A DNA stretch of 64,000 bases from Sulfurimonas sp. endosymbiont of Alviniconcha boucheti (lineage in GTDB: Bacteria > Campylobacterota > Campylobacteria > Campylobacterales > Sulfurimonadaceae), in the NCBI GenBank assembly GCA_021766785.1, contig JAICBP010000084.1:64944-128943 (forward strand), read 5' to 3'. The notes under the pieces are model-generated. The model had not been told where the DNA came from. It saw only the letters and a list, made by a program, of their open reading frames with translations, and did no database searches. Below, piece by piece: positions 50,924-60,218 of the stretch. A program made the translations under genes and the position numbers. Position 1 is the stretch's first letter. Every line of letters begins with the position of its first letter.

Positions 50924-51952
50924 TTAAAAAAGTATCCTTTCTTCATTTATGTACTCTATATTAAGTACTTCATATGTTGCGCGAGTTGCACGACGACCTT
51001 TTGCAGTACGCTCTAAATAACCATTTGCAATTAAATAAGGTTCTAAGACATCTTCTACTGTCCCCTCATCCTCACTCAGAGAGGCGGCAATAGAGCTAAG
51101 CCCTATAGCCCTTCCATTTGCGCTAACAAGAAGATTCAGTAAGCGCAAATCCATCTCATCAAATCCATGAGAGTTAATGCCTAATTCATTAAGTGCATAC
51201 TGTGTACGATTATGATTAATATGTTCCTCCTCTGCGACCTCTGCAAAATCTCTCACTCGTCTTAGCAAACGTAAGGCGATACGAGGAGTTCCTCGGCTAC
51301 GTTTTGCTATCTCTAATGCAGCCTCTTTCACAATCTTACGTTCAAGTTTCTCTGAAGCTTGTGAAACTATTTTTGCCAACTCTTCTGAGGAGTAAAACTG
51401 CATCCGAAAACTCATACCAAATCTATCACGAAGAGGATTAGAGAGCATTCCAGCTCTAGTTGTAGCTCCTATGAGAGTAAAACGAGGTAAATCAATCTTC
51501 ACTGTTTGTGCAGCAGGACCACTCCCAATAATAATATCTATACGATAATCTTCCATAGAGGAGTAAAGTATCTCTTCAACAGCAGGCGAGAGTCTATGAA
51601 TCTCATCAATAAAAAGTATATCCCCCTCTTCCAAATTTGTCAAAATTGCTGCTAAGTCACCACTTTTTTCTATCATAGGAGCAGCAGTAACTTTAATGTT
51701 TGTATTCATCTCATTAGCAATTATAAGTGCAAGTGTAGTTTTTCCAAGCCCAGGAGGTCCATAAAAAAGGACATGGTCAAGTGCTTCAGATCGCTTTTTA
51801 CTTGCTTCTATAAAAACAGAAAGATTTTTTTTGATTTGCTCCTGCCCTATGTATTCACTCCACGCATCGGGTCTAAGCGTAATTTCACTGCTCTCTTCTT
51901 CCATATTAAAGGTCTCTATCTCAACTAGACGATCATTCATTATATCACTCAT
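50924..51952 (-). CDS. ruvB: Holliday junction branch migration DNA helicase RuvB
   Basis: [56 protein letters not shown]. Confidence 0.97.
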   Translation of the reverse strand: MSDIMNDRLVEIETFNMEEESSEITLRPDAWSEYIGQEQIKKNLSVFIEASKKRSEALDHVLFYGPPGLGKTTLALIIANEMNTNIKVTAAPMIEKSGDLAAILTNLEEGDILFIDEIHRLSPAVEEILYSSMEDYRIDIIIGSGPAAQTVKIDLPRFTLIGATTRAGMLSNPLRDRFGMSFRMQFYSSEELAKIVSQASEKLERKIVKEAALEIAKRSRGTPRIALRLLRRVRDFAEVAEEEHINHNRTQYALNELGINSHGFDEMDLRLLNLLVSANGRAIGLSSIAASLSEDEGTVEDVLEPYLIANGYLERTAKGRRATRATYEVLNIEYINEERILF

Positions 51953-52743
51953 TAGTAAGTATGCTCCTTTTTTGGAAAAGCTTTTGTTTGTACTTCCTCT
52001 GCATAAGATGCCACTGCCTTACGAACTAAAGAAGCTCCATTCATATATTTTTTCACAAACTTTGGAGTAAAAGCTTCAAAAAATCCCAACATATCTGAGA
52101 AGACCAAAACCTGTCCATCTACATCTGAACCAGCGCCAATACCAATAACAGGAATACTAATAGACTCAGCTACTTCTTTAGCAACTTCAGCTTTGACACC
52201 CTCTATAACCATACAAAAAGCACCAGCACTCTCTATAGCATGTGCATCTTTTATAAGTTCTATCTTTTCTAACTCTGTTTTGCCCTTGACTTTATAACCA
52301 CCTTCACTTCTTACAGACTGAGGAAGTAACCCAATATGTCCACAAACAGCGATTCCATTTTGAGTAAGATATTCTACCAAATTAGCTTTATCTGCACCAC
52401 CCTCAATCTTCACACAATCTGCTTGCGTTTCTTGAAATATTTTTATTGCATTTTTTAATGCAGATTCTTTATCTATATAAGTACCAAAAGGCATATCTGC
52501 GACCACAAAAGTCTCAGGAGCACCAGCACACACAGCACTCACATGATATATCATCTGATCTAATGTTGCACTAATTGTATCTTTCTTACCTGCAAAACTC
52601 ATATTTAAAGAGTCACCTACTAAAAGCATATCTGCACTCTCACTTAAAAGTGTAGCAAATAGTGCATCATAAGCGGTTATCATTACTAATGGCTCTTGCC
52701 CTTTTCTCTTTTTAATAGACGAAATACTCAATTTTTTGCTCAT
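51952..52743 (-). CDS. panB: 3-methyl-2-oxobutanoate hydroxymethyltransferase
   Basis: [56 protein letters not shown]. Confidence 0.96.
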   Translation of the reverse strand: MSKKLSISSIKKRKGQEPLVMITAYDALFATLLSESADMLLVGDSLNMSFAGKKDTISATLDQMIYHVSAVCAGAPETFVVADMPFGTYIDKESALKNAIKIFQETQADCVKIEGGADKANLVEYLTQNGIAVCGHIGLLPQSVRSEGGYKVKGKTELEKIELIKDAHAIESAGAFCMVIEGVKAEVAKEVAESISIPVIGIGAGSDVDGQVLVFSDMLGFFEAFTPKFVKKYMNGASLVRKAVASYAEEVQTKAFPKKEHTY

Positions 52744-52821
52744 TTAAAACTCTTTATCAATTATATAAAAGTATTTTAACTAAATATTGCTATAATTTGG
52801 AATATATAGGAGAATTTGTTC

Positions 52822-52893
52822 ATGGGTGTAAGAAGTGATTTAGAATCTCTGCCAAAGAAAAAGCCACAAGTAAGTAAAGAGACAATTAACTAG
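52822..52893 (+). CDS. Possible 23-aa small ORF or truncated gene start
   Basis: ATG preceded by AGGAGA at 8-nt spacing; MGVRSDLESLPKKKPQVSKETIN*. Confidence 0.35.
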   Translation: MGVRSDLESLPKKKPQVSKETIN

Positions 52894-52997
52894 CTCTTAA
52901 ATATTAGTGTACTATTCGTGTGACAAAGTGATTTTAAGCCAAATAACAACCTAAATAAACTTACATTTTCACTCCTCAAAATTCTCAACTTGGAAAA

Positions 52998-53744
52998 ATG
53001 AACTTGAAAAATTTAGTAGCATATATTACCTCTGGATATCCAGAAAAATCTTTTAGTATAGAGTTAGCTCTCGCATTAGGTGAAAATGGTGTTGACACTT
53101 TAGAATTTGGTATTCCCTTCTCTGATCCTGTTGCAGATGGTCCGCTTATAGAACAAGCAAACCAAAAAGCACTTGAACTTGGTTTTAAATTTACTGACCT
53201 TATTGAGATATCACAAGCAGTGGCGTTTAAAATAGATACACTATGGATGGGCTACTTCAACAGTTTTTATCAACAGAATATGAAGGAGTTACTCCCACTT
53301 GCTAGTAAACTCGGAGTTAATGGACTTATTATTCCTGATCTGCCCCACGAAGAGGCACTCTTATACAAAGATCTATTTGTTGAAAACTCTCTTACAAATA
53401 TCTCTTTTGTTGCCCCTACAGACTCTAATGAACGCATACAAGAGGTAATCACACATGCACAGAAATTCATTTATATGGTTGCCTATACAGGTATTACAGG
53501 TTTTGGAAAAGCAGAAGATTTACAACCATTTCTTCAAGCTATAAAAATGTACTCACAGACTCCTGTTTATGTAGGTTTTGGTGTGAATGCAAAAACTGCT
53601 AAAGAAAAAGTAAAAGGGGCAGATGGTGTTATTGTAGGAAGTGCTTTTATAGATATACTGCTACAAGAAAAACTCACATACTCTCAAAAAATAATTCACT
53701 GCAGTGAACTTTCAAAAATTATAAAAGAAGAGATTAATTCATAA
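52998..53744 (+). CDS. trpA: Tryptophan synthase alpha subunit
   Basis: LVAYITSGYPEKSFSIELALALGENGVDTLEFGIPFSDPVADGPLIEQANQKAL. Confidence 0.96.
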   Translation: MNLKNLVAYITSGYPEKSFSIELALALGENGVDTLEFGIPFSDPVADGPLIEQANQKALELGFKFTDLIEISQAVAFKIDTLWMGYFNSFYQQNMKELLPLASKLGVNGLIIPDLPHEEALLYKDLFVENSLTNISFVAPTDSNERIQEVITHAQKFIYMVAYTGITGFGKAEDLQPFLQAIKMYSQTPVYVGFGVNAKTAKEKVKGADGVIVGSAFIDILLQEKLTYSQKIIHCSELSKIIKEEINS

Positions 53745-53785
53745 AAAACAGATATTCATTTATTCGCTAGAAGAGAAGAAACTTC

Positions 53786-55600
53786 TTAAAGTTTCTCTGC
53801 TTCTTGAACATCATAAAGGATATCATCCATTGGATGTCTATACATTGGCATTGCAAGACGTTTTTCATCAAGTACATGACCAATGAAACCAATACTACGA
53901 CCAACTATAAAAAATGCATTTAATGTACCAGACTCAATAAATTCATTAATCTCTGACTCTGAATATCCTAATGCTCTCCACATATCTACCATTAAGATAC
54001 CTATTGTACCATCAACATTTAAGATCAAATTCTCTTTTTTACTTGTAGTAAGTGCCTCAACACTCTTAGCATAATCAAGTAATGGAGTAGATGGAAAGTG
54101 CTCTGCGGCATAATTCATAAGACCAGTCACACGTAAATCTGGGTTCTTAAGAGACTTGATACGGTGACCAATTCCTGGGATTGGTACACCCTCACCTTTC
54201 ATATACTTTAAAAATGCTTTAGGGTCAAGATCATTATCATCTGCATATTTAAAGTACTTTGCTGCACCATCAATAGCACCACCAAATCGTGGACCTATTG
54301 TTAAAAGACCAGTTACTAAAGACTCAACTACAGACTTACCTGCACGGGCAGTCACCTTAGCGTTGTGAGCACCTGAAACAGCTGGACCATGATCGGCAAC
54401 AGTTTTAATTACAGTTTCAATAAACTCTGTAGCCCATTGTGGGTACTGTTTTTTGAACCACAAGAGTGATATAACATCACCAATACCTTTACCAGTATCA
54501 GGAGTTGCAACACTAGAGATTGGGAAACCTGCATAAGTACACTCTTCACCACGATCATCAGAGATTGTACAGATAAACTGCTTAGAACGACGTACTTTTG
54601 GAACAAGACTCATTTTAGGTTCAGGAATTTCACTAATTATACCCTTTGCTAGCATATCAGAGTAAACCTTATTAATAGTTGCAGGTAAATCATTGAAACT
54701 TGCTGGAACATAAATACCTGCTTCTGCCATTGCTTTATTCTTTGCTGCTGCAGTCTCAGCATCTGCATTTGCACTTGCACCTGCATGCCCAAACTGAACA
54801 CCTGTACTAAAATGTTTTGCTATTGTACCAATACACCATGCAATAACAGGTTTAGTAATACGACCATCCTTAATAGCTTCGATAATTTTATACTCTTCAG
54901 TACCACCAACTTCACCTAAAAGAACCATATATTTCACTTCTGGATTTTTCTCCATTCTGAGCATATTATCAATAAAAACAGATCCAACAAATCTATCTCC
55001 ACCAATAGCAACACCCTCAGCGATACCATCTGCATTTATAGCAATAATGTTAGAAAGCTCGTTGAAAAGTCCACCCGAACGTGTTACAAGCCCACAAGAA
55101 CCTGCACGGTGCAATTTAGAATTTACGATATTTTCAATAGTCCCACCAATATTTGCAATTTTAAATGCACCTGGAGCAATAGCACCAACAGTAGCTGGTC
55201 CAATAACTGTCACCCCTGCATTTCTAGCAGTGTTATTCATCTTTCTTGCTAATCTCTCAGGAATACCTTCAGCAGTAACCATAATAGAGCTAAATCCACC
55301 AAGCTCTATAGCTTCCATAGTTACATCATAAGCAGTTCTAAAAGATGCAAAATTAAGAAGAACTTCAGCATTTGCATGCTCTTTTTTTGCAGCTGTAGTA
55401 GTTTTATAAAGAGGTATCATAACCTCATCAGGACCATAAAAGAATTTTTCAAATTTATTTCCACTTGTTGGAGCGACAATAGCCGCTACAGAAGGAGTTT
55501 TCCTTTGAATTGTGTAATCATAATCCAACATTCTTTGAATAGCAGTCTTGTTGTTATTCCAAAAAATCGCTTGTGTATCTTTAGTATATAATTTTTCCAT
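53786..55600 (-). CDS. aclA: ATP-citrate lyase alpha subunit (citryl-CoA synthetase/citrate-synthase-like part)
   Basis: 604 aa; KEHANAEVLLNFASFRTAYDVTMEA, GQNFGHAGA-like GVQFGHAGASANAD, PIPGIGHRIKSLKNPD, FIVGRSIGFIGHVLDEKRL. Confidence 0.94.
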   Translation of the reverse strand: MEKLYTKDTQAIFWNNNKTAIQRMLDYDYTIQRKTPSVAAIVAPTSGNKFEKFFYGPDEVMIPLYKTTTAAKKEHANAEVLLNFASFRTAYDVTMEAIELGGFSSIMVTAEGIPERLARKMNNTARNAGVTVIGPATVGAIAPGAFKIANIGGTIENIVNSKLHRAGSCGLVTRSGGLFNELSNIIAINADGIAEGVAIGGDRFVGSVFIDNMLRMEKNPEVKYMVLLGEVGGTEEYKIIEAIKDGRITKPVIAWCIGTIAKHFSTGVQFGHAGASANADAETAAAKNKAMAEAGIYVPASFNDLPATINKVYSDMLAKGIISEIPEPKMSLVPKVRRSKQFICTISDDRGEECTYAGFPISSVATPDTGKGIGDVISLLWFKKQYPQWATEFIETVIKTVADHGPAVSGAHNAKVTARAGKSVVESLVTGLLTIGPRFGGAIDGAAKYFKYADDNDLDPKAFLKYMKGEGVPIPGIGHRIKSLKNPDLRVTGLMNYAAEHFPSTPLLDYAKSVEALTTSKKENLILNVDGTIGILMVDMWRALGYSESEINEFIESGTLNAFFIVGRSIGFIGHVLDEKRLAMPMYRHPMDDILYDVQEAEKL

Positions 55601-55609
55601 TTTCTTCCC

Positions 55610-56941
55610 TTACTTCTCTAATGCCATACGAACGATGTCTGTAACATGTGTCTCTGGTCCATAAACTTCAATACAAAGACCAAGTCTATCAGCAGCTTCT
55701 TTAATATCTTTTAAACCTTTTTCATAATTTGGTCCACCACGGCGAACATAAATTTTTGTATTATGCTCTTTCATCTTTTCTGCATTTTCCTCAAATGATT
55801 GGATAATACCAGTAAAAGTTTTTGCAACATCTGTAAAATTTGCAATAGCTCCACCAATAATCATAATTTTATCAAGTCCTTTTGGATCCTTATGACGAGT
55901 CATTAAATCAATAATTGTATCTGCATAAAATTTTGTTTCACTTGTAGTTGGACCACCCGAGTACTCACCATAGTTAGCAAGATCAGCGATAGAGCCACCA
56001 TTTGCTTCAGCAAAATCAGCAATAGTATCTGCATAAACAACAGAAGCCCCACCACCAGCAACCATAGTCCATACTCTACCCATCGGATTAAGAATAGTAA
56101 GCTTAAGTGAAGCACCAGATTTACTATCAGCATCTGCAATTGCTTTTTCTTCAGGAGATTGATCTTCCATACCAAATGCAGTTGGATACTCAATATCTCC
56201 CCAAACATCTTTCATTAAAAAACCTGCAGTGTCATCAAGACGGGCAACAAGGTCTAAAATAGCCATTTCATTATTATCTAACATTACAATTGGGTTAATC
56301 TCTAAATAAGCAAAGTTCATATCTCTATAAAACTTAAAGAATGCAATAGCAAATGATTCAAAAACTACTCTATTCTCAGCAGGAATATCAGCAGGAATAT
56401 TCGCTTTTATAGCATGTTCCATATCAACATCAGACATATCAATTGGCACAACTACTTCATTAACTTTTTCATCCCAACCTTCTTCAACTTCCATTCCACC
56501 TTCAGCAGACATATAAAGTACATCATCTTCACCAACACAGGTTGCAGAAATATAGTACTCTTGTTCTTGAGAGTGTGGAGTAAATGGCTCAACAATAAAA
56601 TGGCTCAAAGTGCCATGCTGTCCAGTTAATAGTGTAGTTGTATGAGAGATCTTCTCATCAATCCACTTTGCAGCATCAGCCAATGTTACATCACCTGGTT
56701 TATTTGTTTTGAAAAGAACTAAATCATTCTTTCCACGCTTACCAAACAGCATATCTGGTTTTGCAACAAGTGGCTCTTGTTTCAACCATTCAAAACCATG
56801 TTCTTCAGCCTTTGCTAAAAGTTCTGCTCCACTTTTCACTAGAACTGATTTAAATCCATAATGGAATCCACTAAAATAATTTTCCCATTGTTTAGAAAAA
56901 AGTGTTTTACCGTCATATTCGCGTATCGCTTTTTGAGCCAT
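55610..56941 (-). CDS. aclB: ATP-citrate lyase beta subunit (ATP-grasp part)
   Basis: 443 aa; MAQKAIREYDGKTLFSKQWENYF, LTILNPMGRVWTMVAGGGASVVYADTI, YGEYSGGPTTSETKFYADTIIDLMT. Confidence 0.94.
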   Translation of the reverse strand: MAQKAIREYDGKTLFSKQWENYFSGFHYGFKSVLVKSGAELLAKAEEHGFEWLKQEPLVAKPDMLFGKRGKNDLVLFKTNKPGDVTLADAAKWIDEKISHTTTLLTGQHGTLSHFIVEPFTPHSQEQEYYISATCVGEDDVLYMSAEGGMEVEEGWDEKVNEVVVPIDMSDVDMEHAIKANIPADIPAENRVVFESFAIAFFKFYRDMNFAYLEINPIVMLDNNEMAILDLVARLDDTAGFLMKDVWGDIEYPTAFGMEDQSPEEKAIADADSKSGASLKLTILNPMGRVWTMVAGGGASVVYADTIADFAEANGGSIADLANYGEYSGGPTTSETKFYADTIIDLMTRHKDPKGLDKIMIIGGAIANFTDVAKTFTGIIQSFEENAEKMKEHNTKIYVRRGGPNYEKGLKDIKEAADRLGLCIEVYGPETHVTDIVRMALEK

Positions 56942-57028
56942 CGAAACTCCCTGTTTTTAAGTTTAAGCCCATTTTAGCATAAACTTATTAATATAATATC
57001 CTCTTGTTATAGTTATAAGTAAATGGAT

Positions 57029-58222
57029 TTACAGATTGTTTATTTTAGTAACATTACCCCTGTAGAGCACTCTATCCTTGTAACTTATTGTAACATTTGT
57101 TTTATGAGAAGTCCTTATAGGCATTTCTTGAAGATAATTTTTCTTACATTTGGATATAGAGTAAAATTTTAAGCGTAATTGCATTTTTCTTTCCGTACTA
57201 ACACAATTAACTCCCCTCTTTTTAAGTAATGCAGCAAGATCTTTTGCTATATTTGAATCATATGCAAAGTGTTGTGATGGTTTCTCTAGCACTTTATAAA
57301 GTTCTTGATTAAAAAATACTATTAATGTATTGAGAGCTAAAAGGACAAATGAGAGTACAAAGGCGAAACGATATTTTGTTCTATATTGTTTAAGACGAAC
57401 TCTATAAGAGCTTATAAATGTCTGTGCAGCTAAAGGAAGAGCTAAAATGAGATAAGGTGCAAAATGTTCTAGAGGAAGCTTCTGTCTAAAAGATAGTAGT
57501 AAAGATAGTAGTAAAACTACTGTTGAGATACACCAAATAATATCTCTTTGTGAAGAGAAATATCGTCTATAAAGTGCATAAGAGAGATAAATAAAGATAA
57601 TAGGAGTAAATATAGCACTATAAACGCCAATAGTATCTAAAAAATACCCAGTCGGAAAACCACTAATCTCAAACCCATAAAAATAACTTGTAAGTGAATA
57701 AAGTCCAAGCATATAAATAAAAAGTTTTCTTTTCCCTTGAAAAATATAATATATACTCAAAGCTAAAAATAAGTAGGCAAAACTTATATCCACAAAAGCA
57801 TAAATAAAAAGTAAAACATTAAGATACTTCTGTTGAATATTTTTTTGTAAATATATAAATAGAAGTAGTCCAAAGAGTAAGACACCTGCAGAATTAACAA
57901 TAACAGCAGCACTCACAACTCCTGGTAAAAGAACAAAGATGACTAAAACCCAGAGCCTATTTCTCACTGTTTTTATATATTCTGTAGATATTTTATACAT
58001 CAAAACAGCACTTAAAAGATGAAAAAGTATCATAACAAACCGTAATCCAAAATCATTTTGACCAAAGATATCTAAAGAAAATCTAATAATATACTGTAAA
58101 AAAGAGGGGTCTCCATAAAGAAGTTTAGCTTCTGCATAAGAGATGGAGAGTTGTGAAGTTTGAAATAGTAATATAAATGTATCTACTCCTAAAATAAAAA
58201 AGAAGATATAGCGTTCTCTCAT
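57029..58222 (-). CDS. Polytopic membrane protein, glycosyltransferase family 39-like
   Basis: 397 aa multi-TM; AKLLYGDPSFLQYIIRFSLDIFGQNDFGLRF resembles GT39 N-terminal loop. Confidence 0.75.
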   Translation of the reverse strand: MRERYIFFFILGVDTFILLFQTSQLSISYAEAKLLYGDPSFLQYIIRFSLDIFGQNDFGLRFVMILFHLLSAVLMYKISTEYIKTVRNRLWVLVIFVLLPGVVSAAVIVNSAGVLLFGLLLFIYLQKNIQQKYLNVLLFIYAFVDISFAYLFLALSIYYIFQGKRKLFIYMLGLYSLTSYFYGFEISGFPTGYFLDTIGVYSAIFTPIIFIYLSYALYRRYFSSQRDIIWCISTVVLLLSLLLSFRQKLPLEHFAPYLILALPLAAQTFISSYRVRLKQYRTKYRFAFVLSFVLLALNTLIVFFNQELYKVLEKPSQHFAYDSNIAKDLAALLKKRGVNCVSTERKMQLRLKFYSISKCKKNYLQEMPIRTSHKTNVTISYKDRVLYRGNVTKINNL

Positions 58223-58788
58223 AATTTTAGAAAGTTTCCTATAATTTTATGTCCATATTCGCTCATAATAGACTCAGGATGAAACTGCACACCATAAATA
58301 TTTTTGTTTTTTATTTTCAATGCCATGATTTCTTTATCATCTTTACTTATAGCAGTAGGGACAATAGCATCTGGAAGTCTTTTTTTGTTTACTACTAAAG
58401 AGTGGTAGCGTGTTGCACGAAACTCTTGTGGAAGTTCTTTAAAAAGTGTACACTCCTCAGTTTGTTCTATTATAGAAGTTTTTCCATGCATCATATTTTT
58501 TGCACGGATGACATCTCCGCCAAAAACTTGTGCAATGCTCTGATGACCTAAACATATGCCAAGTATAGGTAGCTTATCTGCAAAATACTTAATCACATCA
58601 AGCGTCACACCTGCTTCATCTGGAGAAGCAGGACCAGGAGAAATAATAATTTTTTCAGGAGAAAGTTTTTCTATCTCCTGTACACTCATCTCATCATTTC
58701 TAATAATCTTTAAATCTGCATCAAGTTCTCTACAATACTGTACAATATTATAAGTAAAGCTATCGTAATTATCTATCATTAATATCAT
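58219..58788 (-). CDS. pabA: Aminodeoxychorismate/anthranilate synthase glutamine amidotransferase subunit
   Basis: MIDNYDSFTYNIVQY, ISPGPASPDEAG, ILGICLGHQSIAQVFGG, GVQFHPESIMSEYG. Confidence 0.93.
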   Translation of the reverse strand: MILMIDNYDSFTYNIVQYCRELDADLKIIRNDEMSVQEIEKLSPEKIIISPGPASPDEAGVTLDVIKYFADKLPILGICLGHQSIAQVFGGDVIRAKNMMHGKTSIIEQTEECTLFKELPQEFRATRYHSLVVNKKRLPDAIVPTAISKDDKEIMALKIKNKNIYGVQFHPESIMSEYGHKIIGNFLKL

Positions 58789-58857
58789 ATCTTCTTCTAC
58801 CCTTTATAAAGCCCTGTTTTAAGGGATTTTCTAAATATATCTTCTAAATTATTATCA

Positions 58858-58940
58858 ATCGTGCTACCCTATAGATACCCATTTTCGTATTTTTTGTACA
58901 TTTTTATACTATTTTGGGTAGCACGATTAGGGTAGCACGA
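58858..58940. repeat. Three copies of an 11-12 bp element (ATCGTGCTACCC inverted; GGGTAGCACGAT and AGGGTAGCACGA direct)
   Basis: Direct reading: 58858-58869 inverted, 58916-58927 and 58929-58940 direct. Confidence 0.75.
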
Positions 58941-59095
58941 AACTCTTATGGGAATTATATCAAATTTATAATAAGAGTGTTGTTTATCAATTGATATTCC
59001 CAAGCATTATGAGTATTAAGCAACATTGGTATTTGGGATTTTAAAGTTTTACAACAAATGGTTTCAAATCTGCTTATTTTTAAATCTTTGGACTA

Positions 59096-59870
59096 TGCTT
59101 ATCCAAAATGTAATTCTCTATGACAATTAGGACAAACAGCTATAACATTTTCTACACTATCATCACCACCTTCTGAGAGTTGTTGCTTATGATGAACTTC
59201 TAAATAAGGTGTATTATCTTTCTTTCTTATAAATGGTGCTTTTTGCTTCCATTTTTCACAAATTCCATTAGCTCTATTTAGCGCAGTAACAATAACATCA
59301 GCATTTCGTCTAAAGCCTCTTGATCTTATCTCAATTTGATCAGGCTATTTATTTACCTTATCTAATCTCTCTTCGCGTTCTTTAGCAGAGGAACATCTTG
59401 AAAAAGTAATACTCTTTTCAAGTTCGTTATTTAACTCTTCTGATAGAAACTGTATTTGAATTTTCACTTTTTTCATAGTACTTTATATAAGATAGTGTTT
59501 CATCCGATATTCTTCTTTTGCCTTGAATATTACCTCTAATACCATGTTTATGTAAATCTTCAATTCCAAGAGAAGTACTATCGATAAAATGTACTAACTT
59601 TAATCTAATAAAATCATCACAAGTATCGTATCGATTAAACTGTCCTTCACCACCTAACAGTTCATCAGTACTATAAGCAGTTTTTATTACCTCGGTTTTT
59701 ATTGCAATTCGCTGTTCTGGTTGTGTTATATAAATATAAACAATATCACCAACATTTATTTTATTATGACCTGCGTTCCCCCAATCAATTTCTGAATGCG
59801 TTTCAAAACCTTTTATCGAATCATATACAGAGGGTTTACTACTAGCAATCCAACTAACTGACTCCATCAC
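59096..59870 (-). pseudogene. Disrupted EVE-HNH endonuclease (modification-dependent restriction type)
   Basis: N-terminal EVE-like ORF (59427-59870, WIASSKPSVYDSIKGFETHSEIDWGN..VGDIVYIYITQP..HGIRGNIQGKRRISDETLSYI) then +1-frame continuation MKKVKIQIQF...REERLDKVNK*PDQIEIRSRGFRRNADVIVTALNRANGICEKWKQKAPFIRKKDNTPYLEVHHKQQLSEGGDDSVENVIAVCPNCHRELHFG with HNH motif; TAG at 59345-59347 and frame change. Confidence 0.8.
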
Positions 59871-60138
59871 TATTTACCTCTATAAAATCTTCATCTTTAA
59901 TAGCATTAGTATCAATCCAGCTTTTAATTTTATAATGATTACCCTTTAAAGCTCTAATCCGATGATCCGTCACTATATTAGTTCGACAAGGAGAAGTCCA
60001 ATAATTTGTAACCTTTCTTGAAAATCTTCTAACACCTTTACCTGTAAACAAATCTGTCACTTCGGTAATAACATAATTACCTATTGCATCTTTTTTAAAC
60101 TGTTCTTCGTTATCTGGATAAAATTCTACTTCTATCAT
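59854..60138 (-). CDS. Hypothetical 94-aa protein overlapping the EVE ORF start
   Basis: ATG with AAGGAGAA upstream; 17-nt overlap with the next ORF. Confidence 0.6.
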   Translation of the reverse strand: MIEVEFYPDNEEQFKKDAIGNYVITEVTDLFTGKGVRRFSRKVTNYWTSPCRTNIVTDHRIRALKGNHYKIKSWIDTNAIKDEDFIEVNSDGVS

Positions 60139-60218
60139 ACTTTTCTCCTTTCTAAATCTTACTAGCAGACTTTTTCAAAATAGCATCAATAACTACAATC
60201 TCTGGTAATTTTTTATCT

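Noticed and set aside
53778-53795. GAAACTT-CTTA-AAGTTTC hairpin at the trpA/aclA convergence
   Set aside because: Overlaps the aclA stop codon and has no U-tract; too weak to call a terminator.
54409-54606. Minus-strand 65-aa ORF inside aclA
   Set aside because: Out-of-frame shadow within aclA on the same strand; no independent evidence.
55903-56208. Minus-strand 101-aa Leu-rich ORF inside aclB
   Set aside because: Frame-shifted shadow of aclB.
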